A stretch of 6,633 bases of DNA from Nitrospiraceae bacterium (GCA_020632595.1 JACKFF010000035.1:1-6633); one strand, 5' to 3'; counted from the stretch's first letter, positions 1 to 5,744 are shown. Numbers and translations: made by a program. Notes: generated from the sequence alone by a model not told the origin.

Positions 1-2
1 TT

Positions 3-521
3 CATTCGCGTGCCGAAGCACTGGCGGCTTCTCTTGCAGAGAAGCTTCACTATTGTGGGGTCATGGCCGTGGAGTTCTTTTTTCTGGCTGACCAGACGTT
101 GCTCATCAACGAAATTTCGCCCAGACCCCACAACAGCGGACACTTTACGTGGGGGGGGTGCGTGACTTCTCAATTCGAGCAGCATCTTCGGGCTATTTGC
201 GGCCTACCTCTGGGGGACCCTTCCCTTCTTCAGCCCGTCCTGATGGTGAATCTCCTTGGAGATCTCTGGCAACACGGCAACCCGCATTGGGAACACCTCT
301 TGATGAATCCCTATGTCCGTCTCCATCTTTACGGCAAGGAGCATCCCAGACCTGGGCGCAAGATGGGACATTTCCTCTACTTCGGGGACCAGCATCAGGA
401 TGCCCTCTATCAATCTCACGAGCTGTTACGAAAGCTTTGCCTGGATCGGCCCTCCCCTCAACCGGCTACCAAAGATGTTCAGGAGACTAACTCACAAATC
501 TTTCAAAGTCAGACAGAGTGA
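3..521 (+). CDS. purK: PurK, N5-carboxyaminoimidazole ribonucleotide synthase, C-terminal part (5' end outside window)
   Basis: The frame is open from the left edge of the window, so the start codon lies outside; 172 residues are visible of a family usually about 370-390 long. PurK is a cytosolic ATP-grasp enzyme that uses ATP and bicarbonate to turn 5-aminoimidazole ribonucleotide into N5-CAIR, the substrate of PurE in de novo purine synthesis. Visible hallmarks are the end of the ATP-grasp domain (VMAVEFF, then the metal/ATP-site motif NEISPRPHNSGH), the conserved TSQFEQHLRAICGLPLGD stretch, and the C-terminal domain with LMVNLLGDLW and HPRPGRKMGH. Where many homologues have a T-I-x-A-C type sequence this one reads TWGGCVTSQ, encoded over a run of seven G, but the frame stays intact. 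The last 25 or so residues are poorly conserved and polar. purE would be expected just upstream but cannot be seen. Confidence 0.96.
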   Translation, partial: HSRAEALAASLAEKLHYCGVMAVEFFFLADQTLLINEISPRPHNSGHFTWGGCVTSQFEQHLRAICGLPLGDPSLLQPVLMVNLLGDLWQHGNPHWEHLLMNPYVRLHLYGKEHPRPGRKMGHFLYFGDQHQDALYQSHELLRKLCLDRPSPQPATKDVQETNSQIFQSQTE

Positions 522-930
522 GAGAGAAAAAATTATCTACTTGTCTCCATCCCTCCAACTTCAACACCCATGAAAAACATAGAATGTTCCTTCAATATCG
601 AACCCACTCCGAGCCACCCCCTTTTCCCTGGAACCTCTGTCGGCAGGCCTTTTCCCTACAATTCCTGATCTCGGCCATACCTCCTCACCACTCGCGAGAG
701 CATTCCAAAGAGTCCAGTGAAAGTCTTTTGGATTCGCTTTTTCAACTAACTATTTTATCTATCCCCGCACATGAGAACGTTTCCGATCACGCTCTACCCC
801 TTTCTCTCCATGAGATTCGATCCTCCATGTTATCAAAGAATTTAAAATAAGATTCACCACTCTTGTCATCGAAAAAACCTTTCTCGTCCCCATGGCCACC
901 CCTCTCTTGTCTAAGGATTGCTCCATTTCC

Positions 931-959
931 TTGACCTCCCTCGGACTTCAGGGTGTAGA
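931..959 (+). promoter_or_regulatory. Possible sigma70-type promoter for the globin-like gene
   Basis: TTGACC at 931-936 matches the -35 consensus in five of six bases. It is followed after 17 bases by TGTAGA at 954-959, a poor -10 match. Transcription would start around 965, inside the palindrome at 962-980. The spacing is good but the -10 is weak, so this is only a candidate. Confidence 0.3.
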
Positions 960-961
960 CT

Positions 962-980
962 AAAGAGAACAGTTCTCCTT
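962..980. promoter_or_regulatory. Palindrome just upstream of the globin-like gene, possible operator
   Basis: GAGAAC-A-GTTCTC at 965-977 is a perfect inverted repeat around one central base. The dyad extends, after one mismatch, to the AA/TT pairs at 962-963 and 979-980. It ends four bases before the ATG at 985 and just downstream of the possible -10. This position suits a repressor site, or a small RNA hairpin hiding the translation start. No regulator can be assigned from the sequence. Confidence 0.35.
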
Positions 981-984
981 CCCT

Positions 985-1491
985 ATGAACACAAGGAGGA
1001 ATTCCAGGATCTCACATGATAGGACTACCTTTAGCCACACTGAAGTCAAAATTCTTGAATATGGCTTACGATGGATCCACAAGGCTGGCGACTCATTGAC
1101 CGACAAACTCGCTTATCTTCTGTCTGACCCCAGTGTGAGCATCAACACTTTTTTACAAGCAGTCGGATGCAGATCCTTCAAAAGCAACATGATTCCTTAC
1201 TTAACATCCGTCATTGCGGATATTGGTGCTCATGGTCGAATAGTACATTCATTCAAAGATCATTGGCCGGACCTTTCCTACGTCCTCCCCCCTCCCCTGG
1301 AACCTTGGGAATCCGCCAGAATTATTGAGACGTTTCTCGAAGTATTTTCTGAGCTAGCAGAGGATGCGTGGAGTCCGATTCTGGAACAGACCTGGCGAAC
1401 GGCTCTATTGGCTATGCTCAGAACCCGCTCAATAACCAACCATATTTGGCCCTGCTCAAAAAACTATACAGCCAGTCTGGTTTTCTCCTGA
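985..1491 (+). CDS. Divergent globin-like protein, heme ligand not evident
   Basis: The product is 168 residues, predicted mainly helical, soluble and without a signal peptide. Residues 18-145 can be laid over a single-domain globin by helix order and landmark spacing. EVKILEYGLRWI looks like helix A, SDPSVSINTF with a Phe near the CD corner follows, then KSNMIPYLTSVIADI as helix E. PPLEPWESARIIETFLEVFSELAED resembles the F-G/G region and WSPILEQTWRTALLAML resembles helix H with its conserved Trp (W137). No histidine falls at the expected proximal position: the nearest, H93, is about five residues too early relative to W108, and the expected distal Gln/His is Ser-like. The protein may therefore bind no heme, or bind it differently. 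The ATG at 985 is the only ATG between an in-frame stop at 961 and residue 69, yet it has no upstream Shine-Dalgarno; an AAGGAGGA lies just inside the frame. cydA follows 108 bases downstream. The globin assignment is inferred by eye and is tentative; another helical fold or a decaying gene is possible. Confidence 0.5.
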   Translation: MNTRRNSRISHDRTTFSHTEVKILEYGLRWIHKAGDSLTDKLAYLLSDPSVSINTFLQAVGCRSFKSNMIPYLTSVIADIGAHGRIVHSFKDHWPDLSYVLPPPLEPWESARIIETFLEVFSELAEDAWSPILEQTWRTALLAMLRTRSITNHIWPCSKNYTASLVFS

Positions 1492-1599
1492 ATGCCACAC
1501 ATACACAGAAAAAAGGAACGCTCGTCGTTTTGAACATGGTAATAAGAACAATCCAAGCTTCCAGATGCAGACGTCAATCGTGATACCCAAGGCATAGTT

Positions 1600-2937
1600 A
1601 TGACCGATTTACTGGCAGCGCGATCCCTGATGGCTATGTCCCTAGGGTTTCACATTATCTTTGCCGTCGTGGGTATGGCCATGCCTCTTCTTATGGTGTT
1701 GGCAGAATGGCGCTGGCTAAAAACGGGCAAGGAGGTGTACCTGGACATTGCGAAGCGTTGGGCAAAAGGTACGGCCATTTTCTTTGCTATTGGGGCCGTC
1801 ACCGGCACCGTCTTGTCCTTTCAGCTCGGTCTTCTCTGGCCCGGGTTCATGAAATGGGCCGGGCCCATTATCGGACCGGCATTCGCGATAGAGGGGTTTG
1901 CTTTCTTTACGGAAGCGATTTTTCTGGGGATCTACCTGTATGGCTGGAGAAAAATTAGTACCCATGCTCATCTCACAGCAGGAATAATCGTGGCAATCAG
2001 TGGAATCACTTCCGGGGTAGTGGTCGTCATAGCCAATGGTTGGATGAATACCCCGCGAGGATTCATGATGATTCACGGCAACCCATCCAATATTAACCCG
2101 TTTGCCGCGTTATTGAACCCCTCGGGTTTGCTCCAAGCCCCTCACATGATCCTGGCCGCCTTTGCCGCCACCGGTTTTGCGGTAGCCGGCATTCATGCTT
2201 TCCTGCTTTTCCGCCAACCCGGCAATCCCTTTCACCAAGCAGCCTTAACGATCGCCTTTCTGGTCGGGGGCATTAGCGCCATTCTTCAACCGATCAGCGG
2301 AGATTTTTTGGCCAAGCAGGTCGCGGCATATCAACCATTAAAACTGGCGGTATTTGAGGCTCAGGTCGAGACTCAACAAGGCGCACCTTTTCGAATCGGC
2401 GGCCTTTGGAATTCGGAGAAAGAAGCATTTGATTATACAATTGAAATCCCATACGCCTTGAGCTTGATGTTAACCATGGACCCTCACGGGCAGGTGATCG
2501 GTCTCAAAGAGTTTGCCAAAGAATACTGGCCCCCGATTAGTGTCACCCGTACGGCATTTCAAATCATGGTTTTCATTGGCTTGCTTATGATGTGCCTGGC
2601 CTTATGGGGCTTGTGGCTTGCAATCACAAAACAGACTCTCTTTCAGTCTCGGGCGTTCCTTCGTTCGCTGGCTTACGGAATTCCATTAGGCTTTGTAGCC
2701 ATCGAAACAGGATGGGTGTCCACCGAGGTGGGCAGACAACCCTGGGTCATCGTGGGATATCTCAAAACTGCCGATGCCCTTACGCCGATGCCCGGATTGG
2801 TCTTCCCGTTGATGGTTTTTGCGGGTCTGTATGTCTTTTTGACCTGCATTGTCATCTGGCTCATGTGGCGGCATGTCTTAGCCACACCCAGTCAATTTGA
2901 AATACATTCTCCAACCGAAAAACAGGAGCTGGCCTAA
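1600..2937 (+). CDS. cydA: Cytochrome bd quinol oxidase subunit I (short Q-loop type)
   Basis: This is the heme-bearing subunit of the inner-membrane quinol oxidase that reduces oxygen to water using quinol electrons. At 445 residues it has the length of the short-Q-loop (CIO-like) group rather than the roughly 520 residues of E. coli CydA. The expected ligands are visible: H18 in LGFHIIF, matching E. coli H19 at the heme d/b595 site; H182 in QAPHMILA and M323 in FQIMVF, matching the heme b558 ligands H186 and M393. E98 and E105 in the IEGFAFFTE segment match the proton-path glutamates near E99/E107. In the quinol-binding Q loop, K248 and E253 keep the K-x4-E spacing of K252/E257. The signature GWVSTEVGRQPW lies at 371-382. 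About nine membrane helices are apparent. A modest AAGG at 1589-1592 precedes the ATG by seven bases. The stop overlaps the cydB start, so the subunits are translationally coupled. The quinol site looks intact, so this is a canonical bd oxidase. Confidence 0.97.
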   Translation: MTDLLAARSLMAMSLGFHIIFAVVGMAMPLLMVLAEWRWLKTGKEVYLDIAKRWAKGTAIFFAIGAVTGTVLSFQLGLLWPGFMKWAGPIIGPAFAIEGFAFFTEAIFLGIYLYGWRKISTHAHLTAGIIVAISGITSGVVVVIANGWMNTPRGFMMIHGNPSNINPFAALLNPSGLLQAPHMILAAFAATGFAVAGIHAFLLFRQPGNPFHQAALTIAFLVGGISAILQPISGDFLAKQVAAYQPLKLAVFEAQVETQQGAPFRIGGLWNSEKEAFDYTIEIPYALSLMLTMDPHGQVIGLKEFAKEYWPPISVTRTAFQIMVFIGLLMMCLALWGLWLAITKQTLFQSRAFLRSLAYGIPLGFVAIETGWVSTEVGRQPWVIVGYLKTADALTPMPGLVFPLMVFAGLYVFLTCIVIWLMWRHVLATPSQFEIHSPTEKQELA

Positions 2938-3950
2938 TGGGCCTCGAAACGATACTCGGCATGGCGTTACTCCTCTCACTCACTTGCTACGCCTTGTTAG
3001 GTGGCGCGGATTTCGGCGCCGGCGTGTGGCATCTACTCGCCAAAGGCTCTTCACGAAAGGCTCAACACCGGTTGATTGGCGAGGCCATCGGACCCATTTG
3101 GGAGGCTAACCATGTCTGGCTAATTTTGATCGTGACGATTTTATTCACGGCCTTTCCCGCAGCCTATGTGCAAATGGCCACTACCCTGCACATTCCACTG
3201 ACACTATTGGTCATCGGCATCGTCCTACGAGGAGCGGCGTTTGCCTTCCGTCACTATGACATCGAAGACGACGACATTCATCTCCGTTGGGACCAACTAT
3301 TTGCCGTTTCAAGCCTTATGAGTCCCCTCCTGTTGGGAGTGATCATAGGCGCAATCACCGCTGGGGCGTTCCCGGCAAACCCCGACACCTTTTTCGAAGG
3401 CTATATCTCAGCCTGGGTTCAGCCATTCGCGTTAAGTATGGGGCTGCTCACGTTGTTGCTGTTCGCATACTTGGCAGCAGCCTATCTTCTTCTAGAAACC
3501 TCAAACCCTGACTTACGGGAAATATTTCGTAAACGGGCGATTGTGGCCGCCCTGCTGACCGGTCTGCTGGAAGAAGGCGTGTTATTCCTGGGACAATCTG
3601 GAGCACCACGACTCTGGGGAGAACTGACAACCAGCCAATGGGGCAGGATGATTCAACTTGGTGTGGGCGGGTTGATGATTGTCGCTGTGACCTTGTTCAT
3701 CGCACGGCGCTACTGGTGGGCTCGAACATGCGTCATCCTTCAAGTGACCCTTACCATCTGGGCCTGGGGTCTGGCTCAATTTCCGTATTTAATTCCCCCC
3801 TATCTAACGATCTTTAATGCCTCCGCACCAGCAATCACACTTCAAGTTATCGCCTGGGCACTATTCCTGGGAACCATTCTTCTCTTCCCTTGCCTTTTTT
3901 ATCTCTACCACGTCTTTAAAAGACCGGCATTATTCCGGGACCAGAACTGA
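2937..3950 (+). CDS. cydB: Cytochrome bd quinol oxidase subunit II
   Basis: This is the heme-free membrane partner of CydA, needed for assembly and stability of the oxidase. The 337-residue product fits the family and is strongly hydrophobic, with about eight to nine membrane helices. Diagnostic motifs are GGADFGAGVW at 22-31 and GPIWEANHVWLILIV at 52-66, followed by FTAFPAAY, and RGAAFAFRHY in the second helical block. The ATG shares its A with the last base of the cydA stop (TAATG), giving one-base overlap and translational coupling. No separate upstream Shine-Dalgarno is needed beyond GGAG within the cydA end (2924-2927). No hydrophobic CydX-like small subunit is seen immediately downstream, and the cydDC assembly transporter is not in this window. 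Confidence 0.96.
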   Translation: MGLETILGMALLLSLTCYALLGGADFGAGVWHLLAKGSSRKAQHRLIGEAIGPIWEANHVWLILIVTILFTAFPAAYVQMATTLHIPLTLLVIGIVLRGAAFAFRHYDIEDDDIHLRWDQLFAVSSLMSPLLLGVIIGAITAGAFPANPDTFFEGYISAWVQPFALSMGLLTLLLFAYLAAAYLLLETSNPDLREIFRKRAIVAALLTGLLEEGVLFLGQSGAPRLWGELTTSQWGRMIQLGVGGLMIVAVTLFIARRYWWARTCVILQVTLTIWAWGLAQFPYLIPPYLTIFNASAPAITLQVIAWALFLGTILLFPCLFYLYHVFKRPALFRDQN

Positions 3951-3961
3951 AAACCTAGACT

Positions 3962-4016
3962 CAGGTTGCAGGTTGATATGTTGTCCTCGGCCCTGAGGAA
4001 TACCCCGCGGCAACCT
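3962..4016 (+). repeat. Tandem heptamer and complementary arm behind cydB
   Basis: CAGGTTG occurs twice head to tail at 3962-3968 and 3969-3975. AGGTTGC (3963-3969) is exactly complementary to GCAACCT (4010-4016). A smaller stem, TCCTC with GAGGA (3984-3988 and 3995-3999), sits inside the loop. Together they could form a branched mRNA 3' end structure for cydAB. No T-run follows, so it is not a standard intrinsic terminator. Confidence 0.3.
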
Positions 4017-4224
4017 TTCAACAGAACTCGGGCCTGGCAGACCATGCGATTGCTTGCAGACAAGTTCGTCGCGTATCAGCCTTCTCTGTAAAGAGATGAA
4101 TTCCATCCACCCTTCCTTCTAGCCTCGGGCGATGATTGCTTCGTCGTGACTTGAAGTTTGCAGGCACAGGCCCGTTCTACATATCCCTTGTCCCAGAGTA
4201 CCCTCAAAGAATTTCCTCCTTAGA

Positions 4225-4236
4225 CTTTCATGAAAG
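4225..4236. promoter_or_regulatory. Perfect 12-bp palindrome CTTTCATGAAAG
   Basis: CTTTCATGAAAG equals its own reverse complement. It lies 25 bases upstream of the larger palindrome at 4261 and upstream of the promoter-like region of the 4410 gene. It may be a protein binding site; a palindrome this short could also occur by chance. Confidence 0.25.
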
Positions 4237-4260
4237 GGGCAGGCGTTCCTAAAGATATCC

Positions 4261-4281
4261 ATCATTCAAATTTTGGATGAT
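4261..4281. promoter_or_regulatory. 21-bp near-perfect palindrome, possible operator
   Basis: The half-sites ATCATtCAAA (4261-4270) and TTTGgATGAT (4272-4281) flank one central T. The only unpaired position within the arms is the T/G pair at 4266 and 4276. The length, AT-richness and symmetry are typical of a dimeric regulator site. It lies about 20 bases upstream of the possible -35 of the 4410 gene, where an activator would sit. No regulator can be named. Confidence 0.45.
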
Positions 4282-4300
4282 ATAGAGAAAATTTATGTAT

Positions 4301-4330
4301 TTGCTTATACCTCAAATTTAATTATTTAAT
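4301..4330 (+). promoter_or_regulatory. Possible sigma70-type promoter for the DWTL-repeat gene
   Basis: TTGCTT at 4301-4306 serves as a possible -35. After 18 bases comes TTTAAT at 4325-4330, which matches the -10 consensus in five of six bases. The region is the most AT-rich of the window. Transcription would begin near 4337, giving a leader of about 70 bases before the ATG at 4410. An alternative pair, TTGGAT at 4273 with TGTATT at 4296, is also possible. Confidence 0.4.
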
Positions 4331-4409
4331 GAGACATGAGAAGCAATCATCCTATAACCCATCAGCCAACAGGATGGAATCCCATCCCTTTAACTAGGAG
4401 GATACAGCC

Positions 4410-4655
4410 ATGAACACCCCTTACACTCCATTAAAATTTTTCAGCATTACCCTTAGTTTGGCCATCGCAGGGTTATTGGCCCTTCCCCTCTCAGAATCCG
4501 GCTGGATGATGGCTGCGAAAAACCACAGGGGTCCAGTGGAAGAGGAAATCGACTGGACCTTGTCCAGCAGGGAGAACACAGCCGAGAACGAGGTCGATTG
4601 GACATTAGCCAAGACCGAGTCCGAAGAAGACGAAACCGATTGGACTTTGGCCTAA
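4410..4655 (+). CDS. Small exported acidic protein with three DWTL repeats, function unknown
   Basis: I do not recognise this 81-residue protein. An AGGAGGA at 4396-4402, seven bases before the ATG, is a strong ribosome site and fixes the start. Residues 1-36 look like a signal peptide or membrane anchor: a short N-terminus with one Lys, a hydrophobic core (about 10-28), then a possible cleavage site near the Ala pair at 35-36. The rest is very acidic (14 Asp/Glu against 2 Lys/Arg in residues 41-81) and contains three copies of E-x-D-W-T-L-(S/A), with D at 48, 63 and 77, spaced 15 and 14 residues. The last copy ends the protein. The linkers are Glu/Ser/Thr/Asn rich and probably disordered. 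The three copies use different codons for Thr and Leu, so the repeat is kept at protein level. It may be a periplasmic multivalent binding peptide or metal-binding segment, but this is guesswork. A large hairpin follows, then a lipoprotein gene. Confidence 0.75.
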   Translation: MNTPYTPLKFFSITLSLAIAGLLALPLSESGWMMAAKNHRGPVEEEIDWTLSSRENTAENEVDWTLAKTESEEDETDWTLA

Positions 4656-4674
4656 AGTGGTTGAACAATGATCA

Positions 4675-4708
4675 GTGGAGGGCGGGCTTAACGAGTCCGC
4701 CTTCCCAC
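4675..4708 (+). terminator. GC-rich hairpin after the DWTL gene, terminator or attenuator
   Basis: The arm GTGGAGGGCGGGCT (4675-4688) pairs with AGTCCGCCTTCCCAC (4694-4708) around the loop TAACG. The stem has about 14 pairs, two of them G-T, with one bulged C. It begins 19 bases after the stop codon. The following bases (TCAATCTGTCC) are only mildly T-rich, so it could be a weak or partial terminator, or a stabilising 3' structure that lets the 4410 mRNA outlast the downstream message. Confidence 0.55.
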
Positions 4709-4794
4709 TCAATCTGTCCTCCCAATAATGGCCCTGTGAACAATGTCCCACATACCATCCACTGCCAACCCACACCACGAGAGGAGAAAAACCC

Positions 4795-5628
4795 ATGAAT
4801 GCTGAACAGTTCCCTACACCGACCTTGAGAGGACAAAACAGGAGTCAAGCACTCTTCCGTCTGGTCTCTTGCACGTTCATGTTCATGCTCGTATTCGGTT
4901 GTACGCACTCACCTCCAGAAAAGTTACGCACTCATTTTACGACGGTCCCGGATGCTGAAACGGTTTTTCGCACCGCATTCTTTCCTAATGACGCAGGGCG
5001 CATTCCCTTGGTGATGGCCATCGTGCTGGACCAAGACTCCCATAATTCGCCGCTACCCCTCACCGAAGACAATTGGCTTCAATTTGCCTCGAAGATCAAA
5101 GAACCACTCCAGGATCAGCTTCCTGTGGCTGTTGACAGGGCTATTCAAGTCGAAAAGATACCAAGCAGGGATGACCTAGGCCTAGTTCACAACGGACACA
5201 CGAACTCTCATCTAGAAGGAATCCTACTCGTTATTCCTTCGAGTGTTGAAGTTCGCGGCCCCGCCCGCCTGGACATCATGCCGGAAGTCGGTGCTCTCAA
5301 CGGGTCCTTGATCGAAAATCATGCCCTAGTGGAAATCGGCATCTTGAACCCGGCATTGGATAAGCTGGTGATCGCCGGGAAAGGTTCATCCTTTGCCACA
5401 CTGGAACAACTCGATGTCCCATTGGCCTCCAATAGATATCCCAGAGTCAGAGGGTCGGCAATGACGTCTCCCATTTTTCCAGGTGAGGAAAAGGCACTGG
5501 AGACCCTAAGACATGTCGCCCTGCATGAGGCATTGGCAAAGGCCATTCTCGATTTTTCAGAAAACTGGCCCAAACAACCGCTTGGCAATCCCCTTCAACC
5601 GGTACGTCAAGCACCAACACCATCGTAA
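4795..5628 (+). CDS. Predicted lipoprotein of unknown function
   Basis: The 277-residue product begins with a rather long basic N-region (R12, R16, R22), then a hydrophobic stretch 23-35 ending in LVFGC. C36 is the probable lipidated cysteine; Phe at -2 is unusual for a lipobox. GAGGAG at 4781-4786, eight bases before the ATG, supports the start. The mature part is about 240 residues without further membrane segments. It alternates short strands (IPLVMAIVLD, LEGILLVIP, HALVEIGILN, KLVIAGKGS) with helices, and ends in a helix (about 237-258) plus a proline-rich tail. This layout recalls periplasmic alpha/beta lipoproteins of the CsgG/TolB-N type, where a strand pair such as LVEIGIL...KLVIAGKG precedes a helical C-terminus. 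That comparison is inferred from pattern only. There is no catalytic motif I can identify. It sits between two other exported small proteins and is flanked by hairpins on both sides. Confidence 0.8.
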   Translation: MNAEQFPTPTLRGQNRSQALFRLVSCTFMFMLVFGCTHSPPEKLRTHFTTVPDAETVFRTAFFPNDAGRIPLVMAIVLDQDSHNSPLPLTEDNWLQFASKIKEPLQDQLPVAVDRAIQVEKIPSRDDLGLVHNGHTNSHLEGILLVIPSSVEVRGPARLDIMPEVGALNGSLIENHALVEIGILNPALDKLVIAGKGSSFATLEQLDVPLASNRYPRVRGSAMTSPIFPGEEKALETLRHVALHEALAKAILDFSENWPKQPLGNPLQPVRQAPTPS

Positions 5629-5690
5629 ACACATCAACTGAACCATGGTGTCCCAGATGCATCTGACCGGCCATCATCGAGGACACGTCC

Positions 5691-5744
5691 AGGAAAGGGG
5701 AAGGTCGACACCGAATACATCACAAAGCCTCCTTCCCCTTTCCT
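5691..5744 (+). terminator. Perfect 14-bp inverted repeat between lipoprotein and helical-protein genes
   Basis: AGGAAAGGGGAAGG (5691-5704) is exactly complementary to CCTTCCCCTTTCCT (5731-5744), with a 26-base loop. One arm is purely purine and the other purely pyrimidine. It begins 62 bases after the lipoprotein stop and ends 41 bases before the next ATG. The loop is large for an intrinsic terminator and the nearest T-run (5759-5763) is short and 14 bases away. It may instead be an mRNA processing or stabilising hairpin. Confidence 0.5.

Larger units (their letters stand above)
522..984. other. Pyrimidine-rich gap between purK and the globin-like gene
   Basis: No convincing gene is visible in this stretch of about 460 bases. 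The plus strand is strikingly rich in C and T. A GTG-started frame runs from 518 to 850 and overlaps the purK stop, but its 110-residue product is dominated by Ser, His, Pro and Leu, as expected from pyrimidine-rich noncoding DNA, and it has no recognisable domain. A 55-codon minus-strand frame (926 down to 759) has a good Shine-Dalgarno match but no family resemblance. No clear intrinsic terminator was found behind purK. The right end holds a weak promoter-like pair and a short palindrome, listed separately. Confidence 0.6.
3951..4409. other. Intergenic region between cydB and the DWTL-repeat gene
   Basis: This 459-base stretch contains no convincing gene. A 37-codon frame at 3978-4091 encodes a polar, basic peptide without a membrane helix, so it is not a CydX candidate. 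The first part holds the tandem heptamer CAGGTTG (3962-3975), whose core is complemented by GCAACCT at 4010-4016, and may fold behind cydB. The middle, about 4090-4220, shows nothing I recognise. The last 190 bases become AT-rich and carry two palindromes and a promoter-like pair in front of the 4410 gene. Confidence 0.65.

Noticed and set aside
518..850. 110-residue plus-strand frame starting with GTG that overlaps the purK stop
   Set aside because: The product is dominated by Ser, His, Pro and Leu from pyrimidine-rich DNA, has no domain or membrane pattern, and has no proper ribosome site.
759..926. 55-residue minus-strand frame with a GGGAGG Shine-Dalgarno match
   Set aside because: The basic product resembles no family and a single good ribosome-site match is not enough; kept only as a note in the gap finding.
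1530..1558. TTGAAC at 1530 as a -35 of a separate cydA promoter
   Set aside because: No acceptable -10 lies 16-18 bases downstream, and no FNR-type or other known dyad is present.
1368..1583. Second-frame extension overlapping the end of the globin-like gene, considered as a frameshifted C-terminus
   Set aside because: The residues after the overlap show no reductase or other domain pattern, so a frameshifted flavohemoglobin is not supported.
1717..2076. 119-residue minus-strand frame inside cydA
   Set aside because: It is antisense to clearly conserved CydA coding sequence and its product is Ser/His/Pro-rich nonsense.
4031..4056. Possible sigma54 promoter around TGGCAG...TTGC
   Set aside because: The distance between the GG and GC elements does not fit the required 10-base spacing.
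3978..4091. 37-residue frame after cydB considered as a CydX-like subunit
   Set aside because: It is polar and basic with no membrane helix and no Shine-Dalgarno.
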